From NCBI GenBank assembly GCA_944382025.1, contig CALWMQ010000085.1, positions 1 to 7,467 on the forward strand: a stretch of 7,467 bases of DNA. Direction: 5' to 3'. The stretch comes from an uncultured Clostridia bacterium. Lineage in GTDB: Bacteria > Bacillota > Clostridia > Oscillospirales > Acutalibacteraceae. The number at the start of each line of letters is the position of its first letter. Position 1 is the first letter of the stretch. Below the pieces are notes generated by a model. The model worked only from the letters and a program-made list of their open reading frames with translations. It searched no databases and had not been told where the DNA came from. Of the stretch, positions 1-6,477 are shown piece by piece. Made by a program: the position numbers and the translations under genes.

Positions 1-2
1 CT

Positions 3-623
3 GCCGAGACAGAAGAGCCTGAGGAACCGGAATATTCTTATGATGATTTGGAGCGCCTCCCCCCAGCGGAAGATCTGGAGGAATCAGAAGGACGTATTTC
101 CCAGCAGCTGCCTCTGGAAGAAATCAGAAACCGCCTGGAGACGCAAAGCGGCAGAGGGACGCCGCCCGTAGTCCCTCCCATCGCTTCCCCAGAACCCCGG
201 GTCTTCGAAACCCCGGAGCAATTCCCGGACGCGGATGATTTAGCCAGTCTGCAGATCCATGCCTATACAGCCCGGGAAGCACTGCCGGTTGAAGGCGCGG
301 TTGTCACCATTACCAGTAACGCGCCTACAGATGGGAAGAAGCTGCAATATGTGATGGTGACAGATCGGAATGGCTTCACTCCTCCGGTCATAGTTCCCGC
401 TACGAACCGGAATCTGACTCTGGCTCCATCCGCCACTGAAATCCTCATCATTACTTACGATATCCTGGTATCCGCTCCCGGCTTTTTCCGAGTACGCAAC
501 CAGAATGTTCCGGTTTATCGGGGAATCGCGGCTGTCCAACCCGTGGAAATGATTCCTACCCCGGAAATGGGAGATGACGGGCAGGAACGGATTTATGATA
601 ATACCTCGCCTCAAAACCTGTAA
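3..623 (+). CDS. Partial gene: acidic linker plus carboxypeptidase-regulatory-like beta-sandwich domain (3' end only)
   Basis: The reading frame is open to the left edge, so the true start lies outside the window; about 206 residues are visible. A TTG at position 48 is in frame but has no ribosome binding site, so I do not take it as the start. The first 30 or so visible residues are strongly acidic (many Glu/Asp plus Pro), followed by a Pro-rich linker. From about nt 235 onward there is one compact beta-rich domain containing VEGAVVTIT, TDRNGF and VSAPGFFRVRNQNVPVYRG. This pattern (Gly-Ala-x-Val strand, TD-x-x-G turn, late Y-x-V-x-V-x-A-x-G-Y/F strand) is typical of transthyretin-like or carboxypeptidase-regulatory-like domains. 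The stop codon TAA is merged with the ribosome binding site of the next gene, which indicates one operon with the peptidoglycan-binding genes. What the missing N-terminus holds cannot be seen. The biochemical role is unknown; a structural or adhesive role in the spore or cell envelope is inferred from its neighbours. Confidence 0.8.
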   Translation, partial: AETEEPEEPEYSYDDLERLPPAEDLEESEGRISQQLPLEEIRNRLETQSGRGTPPVVPPIASPEPRVFETPEQFPDADDLASLQIHAYTAREALPVEGAVVTITSNAPTDGKKLQYVMVTDRNGFTPPVIVPATNRNLTLAPSATEILIITYDILVSAPGFFRVRNQNVPVYRGIAAVQPVEMIPTPEMGDDGQERIYDNTSPQNL

Positions 624-629
624 AGGAGG
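622..629 (+). promoter_or_regulatory. Ribosome binding site of the SpoIID-like gene, fused to the upstream stop codon
   Basis: The sequence TAAAGGAGGG contains both the TAA stop of the upstream gene and a near-perfect Shine-Dalgarno AAAGGAGG. The spacer to the GTG at 638 is 8 nt. It fixes GTG 638 as the start and suggests translational coupling of the two genes. Confidence 0.85.
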
Positions 630-637
630 GTCCAGCC

Positions 638-2035
638 GTGACGGGAGAACCATACATTCCTGCCAATATCACCGTGCATCTGGGAACCCCGGATTCCGGC
701 GCTCAGAATGTCACGGTTACTTTTCCAGATTACATCAAAAATGTAGCCTCCAGTGAAATTTATCCAACTTGGCCTGAAAACGCTATACGGGCCAATATAT
801 ACGCGCAGATTTCCTACGCCCTCAACCGGATTTATACCGAATGGTATCCCAGCCAGGGATATAATTTCGATATCACCAATTCCACCCGATTTGACCAGGC
901 CTATGTCCATAACCGGGATATTTACGAAAATATCAGTAACATTGTGGATGAGATTTTTAACAATTATGTCCGCCGTCCAGGGACAGTAGAGCCTTATTTT
1001 ACTCAGTATTGTAATGGCACCACGGTAACCTGTGATGGCTTGTCTCAATGGGGGACGGTTGATCTGGCCAATCAAGGCTACACCCCCTATCAGATCCTGA
1101 CCTATTATTACGGCGATGATCTGGAGATTGTAACCAATGCCCCTGTACGGATCAAAGCCCCATCATATCCGGGGGTTCCCCTGCGGCTGGGCGACGGCGG
1201 GAACGATGTGCGCACCAAGCAGGTACAGTTGAACCGTATTTCCCGCAATTATCCCGCCATCCCCAAAATTTATCCTGTAGACGGGATATTCGGTCAGGAA
1301 ACGGATGACGCTGTCCGGGAATTCCAGCGGATCTTCAACCTGACGCCGGACGGCATTATCGGCAAGGCAACCTGGTACCGGATTTCCTATCTTTACACCA
1401 GCGTCAAGCGTCTGGCGGAACTGGATTCCGAAGGAGTAGCCCTGGAAGATGTTCAGCAGCAGTATTCCACTTTGCTCCGGTTCGGCGATTCCGGGGATGA
1501 GGTCCGGGTCGTCCAATACTATCTGGCGGTAGTGGCGGATTTCTATGAAACCATCCCGCCGGTCAATATTACCGGCACCTTCGATGAACAGACACGGGAA
1601 GCGGTGGTTGCCTTCCAGCGGACCTATGGTTTGGATCCGGATGGGGTGGTAGGCCGGCAGACCTGGCAGGATCTGTACAGGGCTTACCGGGGAATTGTGG
1701 ATACGATGGATATCCCTGAAAGCCGGGTGGCCATCTATCCGGGCACAGTATTTCGGCTGGGGTCCCAGGGGGAATATGTGGAACTGCTGCAGACCTATCT
1801 GTCCCTGATTGCCCAGACCTATCCTGAGATCCCGGATGTACCGGTGACCGGGGTGTTCGGCACTCAGACCCAGAACTCTGTTATCGCTTTTCAAAATCTG
1901 TACGGCCTGGAGCCTAACGGTATTGTCGGTCCCATTACCTGGACAGCTATCGCCGTATTATATGAGGATCTTCTGCAGGGCGCTGACAAACAGCCAGGCC
2001 AGGATCCGGGCTACACTATTCAGGCGGCTACATAA
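638..2035 (+). CDS. SpoIID-like domain protein with three C-terminal PG_binding_1 repeats
   Basis: A 465-residue protein starting at GTG behind a strong Shine-Dalgarno. Residues about 10-165 match the SpoIID/LytB layout. YIKNVASSEIYPTWPE (32-47) aligns with the family motif YVxGVVxxEMPxxWPxE, so Glu40 sits at the position of the catalytic Glu of SpoIID, a lytic transglycosylase acting on stem-peptide-free glycan during engulfment. The following AIRANIYAQISYAL matches ALKAQAVAARTYAL. LSQWG (135-139), ANQGYTPYQILTYYYG (144-159) and Cys125/Cys132 match the family's second conserved block, where HGxGMSQ-type motifs and metal-binding residues occur; the usual His before GxGMSQ is replaced by Cys/Asp here. 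Three PG_binding_1 repeats follow at about 182-250, 279-350 and 371-441, each with a GDxGxxV-type start, a DGIFG/GTF/GVFG turn, AVxxFQ and a final G(I/V)(I/V)GxxTW. No signal peptide or membrane anchor precedes the SpoIID part, unlike classical SpoIID. It probably binds and possibly cleaves peptidoglycan; location in the mother cell, coat or cortex is inferred. Confidence 0.85.
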   Translation: MTGEPYIPANITVHLGTPDSGAQNVTVTFPDYIKNVASSEIYPTWPENAIRANIYAQISYALNRIYTEWYPSQGYNFDITNSTRFDQAYVHNRDIYENISNIVDEIFNNYVRRPGTVEPYFTQYCNGTTVTCDGLSQWGTVDLANQGYTPYQILTYYYGDDLEIVTNAPVRIKAPSYPGVPLRLGDGGNDVRTKQVQLNRISRNYPAIPKIYPVDGIFGQETDDAVREFQRIFNLTPDGIIGKATWYRISYLYTSVKRLAELDSEGVALEDVQQQYSTLLRFGDSGDEVRVVQYYLAVVADFYETIPPVNITGTFDEQTREAVVAFQRTYGLDPDGVVGRQTWQDLYRAYRGIVDTMDIPESRVAIYPGTVFRLGSQGEYVELLQTYLSLIAQTYPEIPDVPVTGVFGTQTQNSVIAFQNLYGLEPNGIVGPITWTAIAVLYEDLLQGADKQPGQDPGYTIQAAT

Positions 2036-2048
2036 GCCGTTCAGCAGG

Positions 2049-2055
2049 AAGGAGG
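2049..2055 (+). promoter_or_regulatory. Ribosome binding site deciding the TTG start at 2065
   Basis: AAGGAGG lies 9 nt before the TTG at 2065. The other nearby TTG, at 2060, is in a different frame and too close, so 2065 is the supported start. Confidence 0.8.
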
Positions 2056-2064
2056 TGCTTTGAC

Positions 2065-2601
2065 TTGGTATACACCGCCGCGCAAAGACGCGACCATATT
2101 CGGGAAGCGCAAAAGTATCTGAGGGCTATCTCATTCTTTGACGACCGTGTTCCCTCGATAGGGGTTGACGGCATATACGGGCCGGAAACCGAGGAAGCGG
2201 TAGCCGCTTACCAGCGGGCCAGGGGACTGCGTGTCACCGGTACCATTAACCGGGAAACCTGGGCTTATCTGGTCAAGGAATACGATATTATACACAACCT
2301 GCAGGGCTCTCCAAAATTCATCAATCCTTTCCCCTCCATTTCCCATGTGATTGGTCCGGGAGAAAAAGGGTCTATCGTCTTCATCCTGCAGATTATGCTG
2401 GATACCATCGGAAAAGCCTATACCAATCTTTCCCCTGTCCCCGTGGATGGGGTTTACGGTTCCCGGACAGAGGAGGCGGTCAGGGAATTCCAGCGATTCC
2501 TCCAGCGGCCCGCCACCGGATTGGTAGACAAAACCGACTGGGATTTGATTGCCAATACCTATAACGCCCGGCTGGAGGAAGCCAGTACCCCCAATTCCTA
2601 A
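2065..2601 (+). CDS. Small protein of two PG_binding_1 repeats
   Basis: A 178-residue protein consisting almost only of two peptidoglycan-binding type 1 repeats, at about residues 12-72 and 97-166. The hallmark segments are VDGIYGPETEEAVAAYQ (33-49) and VDGVYGSRTEEAVREFQ (127-143), each followed by a Gly-containing turn and a closing W (TW in repeat 1, DW in repeat 2). No catalytic domain, signal peptide or membrane segment is visible. The gene begins 29 nt after the SpoIID-like gene and has its own strong Shine-Dalgarno, so it belongs to the same operon. The repeats resemble those of the upstream gene in size and in the Y/V-P-x-x-P-V-x-G spacing before the DG turn, which suggests duplication within the cluster. 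It is likely a glycan- or cortex-binding structural protein; that role is inferred, since this domain is known as a cell-wall-binding module but the family as a whole is uncharacterised. Confidence 0.85.
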   Translation: MVYTAAQRRDHIREAQKYLRAISFFDDRVPSIGVDGIYGPETEEAVAAYQRARGLRVTGTINRETWAYLVKEYDIIHNLQGSPKFINPFPSISHVIGPGEKGSIVFILQIMLDTIGKAYTNLSPVPVDGVYGSRTEEAVREFQRFLQRPATGLVDKTDWDLIANTYNARLEEASTPNS

Positions 2602-2641
2602 CCTCCCTGTCGGGGCTGTTTTCCTCGAGGACGGTTTTCTC

Positions 2642-2680
2642 CCGGGAAGTCCCTGTTTCCCCTTTATAACAGGGTTCCGG
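2642..2680 (+). other. Intergenic stem-loop between the PG_binding cluster and the flippase gene
   Basis: In the 199-nt gap 2602-2800, CCCTGTT (2651-2657) pairs perfectly with AACAGGG (2668-2674) around a 10-nt loop. After a 2-nt bulge the stem extends with CCGGGAA against TTCCGG, giving about 13 pairs with one unpaired G. No T-tract follows on either strand, so it is not a standard rho-independent terminator. It could be a weak terminator, an RNA processing site or chance. I see no other gene and no convincing promoter in this gap; a TATAAC inside the loop has no matching -35. Confidence 0.45.
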
Positions 2681-2788
2681 TCAATCAGCTTAGTCAGAAA
2701 ATCTATCCTCGCGTCTGTTCAGATCCACCAGCACGGCCGGTCTGCGCTCGTCCGCCATAGGCAGGGATGCCGGCTGTACATTTCATCT

Positions 2789-2796
2789 GGGAGTGG
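2789..2796 (+). promoter_or_regulatory. Ribosome binding site for the SpoVB-like gene
   Basis: GGGAGTGG lies 7 nt (counted from GGGAG) before the GTG at 2801. It is weaker than the AAGGAGG sites of the upstream genes. It supports 2801 over the much earlier in-frame ATG at 2549, which lies inside the preceding gene. Confidence 0.55.
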
Positions 2797-2800
2797 TTGC

Positions 2801-4336
2801 GTGAAACGATCCACCTTTATTAAAAATGCCTTCATTCTCACCGCAACCTCTCTGTTGCTGCGGACGATCGGCATTTTTTTCCGAATCTATATGTCCAACA
2901 AGATCGGCGCGGAAGGCATGGGCCTGTATCAGCTGATCTTCTCCATTTATATCCTTGGCTCCACCTTTGCTTCTTCCGGGATCTCCACCGCTGTCACCCG
3001 CCTGGTAGCGGATGAATTGGTTTGCGGTTCCCCTAAAAGCGTCCGCCATGTGCTCCGCCGTTCCATAGGCCTCAGCCTCCTGATCGGTATCGCCTCTACC
3101 GCCCTGATTTTCTTTGCTTCCGGCCTCATCAGCACGTACTGGATCAAGGATGTCCGGGCAATACCAGCCCTCAAAATTCTCTCCTTCAGCCTGCCCTCCA
3201 TGGGAGTATCCTCCTGCCTGCGGGGATATTTCATCGCCCGTAGGCAGGCGGGCGGCCCTTCCCGGGCTCAGCTTCTGGAGCAAGCGGTCCGTATCGGCGT
3301 GGTACTGCTTCTGATTGACCGGTTTGCCCCTATGGGCCTTGCCTACGCCTGTATGGCGGTTATGATCGGCGATACCCTGGCGGAATTTGCTTCCTGCGGG
3401 TATATGGCTGTAGGATATTTCTGGGATAGGCGCAAGCTCAAGCAATGGCCATTCGCTTCCCGGCCGGATAGCCCTCAAAAAGGCGTACTGCGGAAAATTC
3501 TGAGCATCGCGGTTCCCATTACCGCCGGCCGGTATTTGAATTCCGTCTTAAGAACCATAGAAAATATCCTGGTTCCTGATTGCCTGGGGAAATATACCTC
3601 CTCCAAAGAGACCGGTCTTTCCCAATTCGGCGCCCTGAAGGGCATGGCTATGCCCTTGATCTTTTTCCCTTCCGCTTTTCTGAACGCCCTGTCTACCCTG
3701 CTGATCCCGGAAATCTCCGCGGCCAATACCCTGCGCCAGACCGATAAGGTCAACCGGGCCGTACAGCGCACCCTGCATCTCACCCTCATCGCCTCCATCC
3801 TGATCAGCGGGGTATTCCTGGTGTTCGCCGACCAGCTGGGCACCCTGCTGTATAACAGCGCTGAGGTTGGATTCTATCTCAAGGTACTGGCCCCGCTCAC
3901 CCCTATTATGTACGTAGAAAGTGTGGTCGACGGTATTCTCAAAGGTCTGAATCAACAGGTCAGTTCCCTGAAATACAGCGTCGCGGATTCCGCTATCCGC
4001 ATCGTACTGATCTTCTTCCTTGTACCTATCCGGGGCATGGAGGGCTTCCTGTTCATCATGGTGCTCAGCAATTTCCTGACCGCTTTCCTCAATATCCATC
4101 GGCTGCTGACCATTACCGGCGTACGGATCCAATGGGGGCAATGGATTTTCAAGCCTCTCCTGGCAGTCAGCCTGGCCGGTTCCTTAGCTGCCCTTTTAGG
4201 CAAAGCGCTGCCTGCCCAGCTGCCCCTGTTGGCGGGAACTATCATCGGCGGCGGCGGTCTATGCCTGGTTTACTGTGCTTTGCTGCCCATTCTTGGCTGC
4301 GTTAAAAGGGAAGATCTCCATCGGGTAAAGGGATAA
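2801..4336 (+). CDS. spoVB: SpoVB/MATE-like polysaccharide or lipid-linked precursor flippase
   Basis: A 511-residue, highly hydrophobic polytopic membrane protein of the MOP superfamily (Polysacc_synt type). The length is close to the roughly 518 residues known for SpoVB. The N-terminus FIKNAFILTATSLLLRTIGI followed by FFRIYMSNKIGAEGMGLYQL is characteristic of SpoVB-like proteins: first helix, then an Ile-Gly-Ala-x-Gly-x-Gly-Leu-Tyr-Gln loop. LRGYFIARRQ (140-149) followed by LLEQAVRI matches the family's RGYFxG...EQ..R segment. Further hydrophobic segments run to the C-terminus. SpoVB is required for spore cortex synthesis and is proposed to flip lipid-linked peptidoglycan precursors; related proteins include MurJ/YtgP, YkvU and Wzx, so paralogue assignment is less certain than family. 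GTG 2801 is chosen because residues before it do not resemble the family and the longer frame starts inside the previous gene. Its last 35 nt overlap the convergent radical SAM gene. Cortex synthesis fits the peptidoglycan-binding neighbours. Confidence 0.8.
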   Translation: MKRSTFIKNAFILTATSLLLRTIGIFFRIYMSNKIGAEGMGLYQLIFSIYILGSTFASSGISTAVTRLVADELVCGSPKSVRHVLRRSIGLSLLIGIASTALIFFASGLISTYWIKDVRAIPALKILSFSLPSMGVSSCLRGYFIARRQAGGPSRAQLLEQAVRIGVVLLLIDRFAPMGLAYACMAVMIGDTLAEFASCGYMAVGYFWDRRKLKQWPFASRPDSPQKGVLRKILSIAVPITAGRYLNSVLRTIENILVPDCLGKYTSSKETGLSQFGALKGMAMPLIFFPSAFLNALSTLLIPEISAANTLRQTDKVNRAVQRTLHLTLIASILISGVFLVFADQLGTLLYNSAEVGFYLKVLAPLTPIMYVESVVDGILKGLNQQVSSLKYSVADSAIRIVLIFFLVPIRGMEGFLFIMVLSNFLTAFLNIHRLLTITGVRIQWGQWIFKPLLAVSLAGSLAALLGKALPAQLPLLAGTIIGGGGLCLVYCALLPILGCVKREDLHRVKG

Positions 4337-6032
4337 GCCTGCCGTCACGCAATTCCACTACGGCATATTGGCCTGTAATCGGATCCGCCCGCGTATACTC
4401 GGCTGCCATGACCCGTTCCCCCTGGGAATACAGAATAACCGCTCCCCGCTTTACCCCCTTCTCCCCCAATATGGAAGCCTGGGCAAGGCGCCGGTTGATT
4501 CCCTTCAGCCTAGGATCCTGACGCTGTAAACAGACGGGCAAACGGCCGCTCCGGTTGGTGCTGAGAATATCCAAAGCCATCACATCCCGCAGCACCGCCG
4601 GATCCACTCCCGGAAGGCTTTCACAGGCCTTCTGCAGACAGGCGGTATACTTCTCCAAGGAGAGGCCGGCGGTATCTTCCGGCTCTCCCAGACATTCGCC
4701 TAACCTGCCCATAATCTGAAAAGGCGTCAATTGGGTCACCCGTTGCAGATACCCCAGTGTCCGGCGGAATCTCCCGGAATTATACATCCGCTCCAAAACG
4801 TCCTCCAGTGCGTGCAGATAGTGAACTTCCTTTTCGGCCAGCCAGCGGCCGCTGATAAAGGTATAGGGAGGTTGTTGAGAAAACACCGTCCCGTATTCAT
4901 CCGCCTGATCCCGCAGCCGGGAGCCGTACAGTAGCTTGAGAAATCCCAGCTGCAGCATATGCGGACGCAGGGCGTACGCTTTGTCAAAGCTGTTTTGAAA
5001 GGTGGCCAGATCCTCATAGGGCAGCCCGGCGATCAGATCGATATGGACATGGATATTACCGGGTAATAACAGTTTCTGTAAATTCCGGCAGAGCCTGTCC
5101 AGATCGGTTTTCCGGTTCACGGCTTCCAAGGTAGGACCGTGAAAGCTCTGCAGCCCCGCTTCCATCTGGATCAGACCAGCCGGAGCGCGGGATAAAAGAT
5201 TCAGGGTCCTATCGTCAAACAAATCCGCGGCCACCTCAAAATGGAAGCACACCCCATCAGGGATCTCTCTGCCTGCGTGGACAATCAGGAATTCCCACAA
5301 TTTATAAGCCCGTTCCCTGCCACAGTTAAAGGTACGGTCCACCAGTTTAACGGTTTTAGCCCCGGAATTGGCGAGCAGCAGCATATCCCTCTTCGCCCGA
5401 TCCAAATTGAAAAAACGTACCGGGTCACATCGTCCAGACAGACAGAAAGCGCAGGAAAAAGGGCATCCCCGAGAGGTCTCCAAATAAGCCATACGCCCGT
5501 TGAGGCTTTGCAGATATTCCTTGGTATAAGGGGTTGGAGGCTCTTCCGTAGTATAATACGGCAGGGATTCGGCTATCCTAGTATCGGGCAGCCGTCGGCA
5601 AAGTCCCGGAATGTTCTCCAGCACCGCCGGATCCCCGACCGCCAGAGCGTCCAGCAGCAGGGCGAAAGGCCGTTCTCCTTCCCCGCAGTTGACAAAAGAA
5701 ATCCATGGCATATCCTGAAGAACCTGGCGGCCTCGAAAAGAGACCTCCGGTCCTCCCAAAACCAACACGGTTTCTGGACGCAGATCATGGTACTTTCTGG
5801 ACACGGCCGTAACCATGTGGATATTCCAGATATAGCAGCAGAAGGCCAGGATATCGGTCTGTGTATCCAATAGGCTGTTCAGGATTTCTTCTTCGGGCTG
5901 GTTGACGGTACCTTCTACCACCTCTACCTGGGCGGGACAGGCACAGAAGGTTTCCGCCCCGGCTTTCAGGCACCAGGGAGCCAGAGAAGAATGCACATAT
6001 TGGGAGTTCAGAGAGCAGATAACCGCTTTCAT
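4302..6032 (-). CDS. B12-binding-domain radical SAM protein with DUF4080-like C-terminus
   Basis: A 576-residue protein. Residues 1-130 form a cobalamin-binding-like Rossmann domain: SLNSQYVHSSLAPWCL (7-22) matches the ALNxxYxHxxLAxxYL opening of this group, with FCCYIWN (64-70), VLGGPEVS (91-98) and NCGEGE (115-120) as later strands. The canonical DxHxxG cobalamin motif is not seen, so B12 binding is uncertain. The radical SAM core begins at LETSRGCPFSCAFC, with the [4Fe-4S] ligands Cys190, Cys194 and Cys197 (CX3CX2C). HIDLIAGLPYED (330-341) and the EAGLQS segment (291-296) are further core strands. Residues about 400-545 resemble DUF4080. Such proteins are common in anaerobic Bacillota but have no established substrate; methyl transfer or another SAM-radical reaction is only a possibility. 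Start ATG 6032 follows AGGGAAAGGA (6045-6054) at a slightly long 12-nt spacing and a strong promoter. It is probably monocistronic, because it faces the flippase gene and is divergent from the tRNAs. Confidence 0.85.
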   Translation of the reverse strand: MKAVICSLNSQYVHSSLAPWCLKAGAETFCACPAQVEVVEGTVNQPEEEILNSLLDTQTDILAFCCYIWNIHMVTAVSRKYHDLRPETVLVLGGPEVSFRGRQVLQDMPWISFVNCGEGERPFALLLDALAVGDPAVLENIPGLCRRLPDTRIAESLPYYTTEEPPTPYTKEYLQSLNGRMAYLETSRGCPFSCAFCLSGRCDPVRFFNLDRAKRDMLLLANSGAKTVKLVDRTFNCGRERAYKLWEFLIVHAGREIPDGVCFHFEVAADLFDDRTLNLLSRAPAGLIQMEAGLQSFHGPTLEAVNRKTDLDRLCRNLQKLLLPGNIHVHIDLIAGLPYEDLATFQNSFDKAYALRPHMLQLGFLKLLYGSRLRDQADEYGTVFSQQPPYTFISGRWLAEKEVHYLHALEDVLERMYNSGRFRRTLGYLQRVTQLTPFQIMGRLGECLGEPEDTAGLSLEKYTACLQKACESLPGVDPAVLRDVMALDILSTNRSGRLPVCLQRQDPRLKGINRRLAQASILGEKGVKRGAVILYSQGERVMAAEYTRADPITGQYAVVELRDGRLIPLPDGDLPF

Positions 6033-6071
6033 ATCAAATTAGAATCCTTTCCCTGTCATCATTTTGCCCAT

Positions 6072-6100
6072 ATTATAACGCAGATATGGAGGCATCTCAA
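6072..6100 (-). promoter_or_regulatory. Sigma-A-type promoter of the radical SAM gene
   Basis: On the minus strand, TTGAGA (6100-6095) is followed after exactly 17 nt by a perfect TATAAT (6077-6072). The expected start of transcription is near 6065, giving a leader of about 33 nt before the ATG at 6032. The match to the housekeeping consensus argues for vegetative expression rather than a sporulation sigma factor. Confidence 0.8.
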
Positions 6101-6148
6101 CACAGCCTGCCCCATTGCACAAAAAAAGAAAAATTTTGAAAATTCCCC

Positions 6149-6177
6149 TTGACAATTCCCGTTGTATCGTGTATTAT
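6149..6177 (+). promoter_or_regulatory. Sigma-A-type promoter of the tRNA operon, with A-rich upstream element
   Basis: A perfect -35 TTGACA (6149-6154), a 17-nt spacer and TATTAT (6172-6177). The expected start is near 6184, 14 nt before the first tRNA. The A/T tract at 6121-6143 just upstream resembles an UP element, common at stable-RNA promoters. Confidence 0.85.
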
Positions 6178-6197
6178 AGTCAAGCAGTTTGAAACAC

Positions 6198-6273
6198 GCA
6201 CCATTAGCTCAGTTGGTAGAGCACCTGACTCTTAATCAGGGTGTCCCGGGTTCGAGTCCCTGATGGTGCACCA
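6198..6273 (+). tRNA. tRNA-Lys (anticodon CTT)
   Basis: A full cloverleaf of 76 nt including the encoded CCA (6271-6273). The acceptor GCACCAT pairs with ATGGTGC (6263-6269), with discriminator A. The anticodon stem is CCTGA/TCAGG and the loop CTCTTAA has CTT at 6231-6233, reading AAG. The T loop TTCGAGT is canonical. It is first in the operon. Confidence 0.96.
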
Positions 6274-6276
6274 GAC

Positions 6277-6352
6277 GGCCCGTTGGTCAAGTGGCCTAAG
6301 ACTCCGGCCTCTCACGCCGGCAACACGAGTTCGAATCTCGTACGGGTCACCA
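6277..6352 (+). tRNA. tRNA-Glu (anticodon CTC)
   Basis: 76 nt with encoded CCA (6350-6352), only 3 nt after tRNA-Lys. The acceptor GGCCCGT pairs with ACGGGTC (one G-U). The anticodon stem is CCGGC/GCCGG and the loop CTCTCAC has CTC at 6311-6313, reading GAG. The T stem is ACGAG/CTCGT with loop TTCGAAT. The general sequence is that of Firmicute tRNA-Glu. Confidence 0.95.
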
Positions 6353-6477
6353 AAGTCAGTGCCAAGGGCGGTGAGGTTATACCTTTTCCTGTCCCGGACA
6401 CGGCGGTTGAGTTCACTTTTGGTGGAGATATTCAGCCGGAAGTGGTTCAGAAAACCAGCAGGTGCTGACATAAATAT
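6353..6477 (+). other. 125-nt structured spacer inside the tRNA operon
   Basis: This spacer is far longer than the 3-nt gap between the first two tRNAs. Its ends pair: GTCAGTGCC (6355-6363) with GGTGCTGAC (6461-6469), 9 pairs including two G-U. Inside lie four small hairpins: AGGT/ACCT (6374-6384), TGTC/GACA (6390-6400), TTCAC/GTGGA (6412-6426, one G-U) and TGGTT/AACCA (6443-6457). On the plus strand one frame ending at TGA 6466-6468 reads as a natural-looking peptide (KGGEVIPFPVPDTAVEFTF, then GGDIQPEVVQKTSRC), but it has no start codon or ribosome binding site in the spacer. It could be a structured RNA processed with the tRNAs, a small inserted element or a fragment of a lost gene. No family is recognised. 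Confidence 0.5.

Noticed and set aside
48..50. TTG at 48 as the start of the first gene
   Set aside because: No ribosome binding site precedes it and the same frame is open, with the same acidic composition, to the window edge.
2549..2800. N-terminal extension of about 84 residues on the flippase from an ATG at 2549
   Set aside because: It begins inside the preceding gene, is unlike the flippase family, and the GTG at 2801 gives the usual N-terminus and length.
5241..5873. 210-codon plus-strand frame opposite the radical SAM gene
   Set aside because: It is antisense to a clearly conserved coding region, has no family resemblance and no ribosome binding site.
6232..6471. Minus- and plus-strand ORFs running through the tRNA genes
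   Set aside because: Their translations (for example YEIRTRVAGVRGRSLRPLDQ) are the well-known artefact of translating antisense tRNA; only the spacer part was kept as a question.
6353..6477. Spacer as a transposable element with target-site duplication
   Set aside because: The ends form an inverted repeat, but the flanks (ACCAAA and ATAAAT) do not form a convincing direct repeat.
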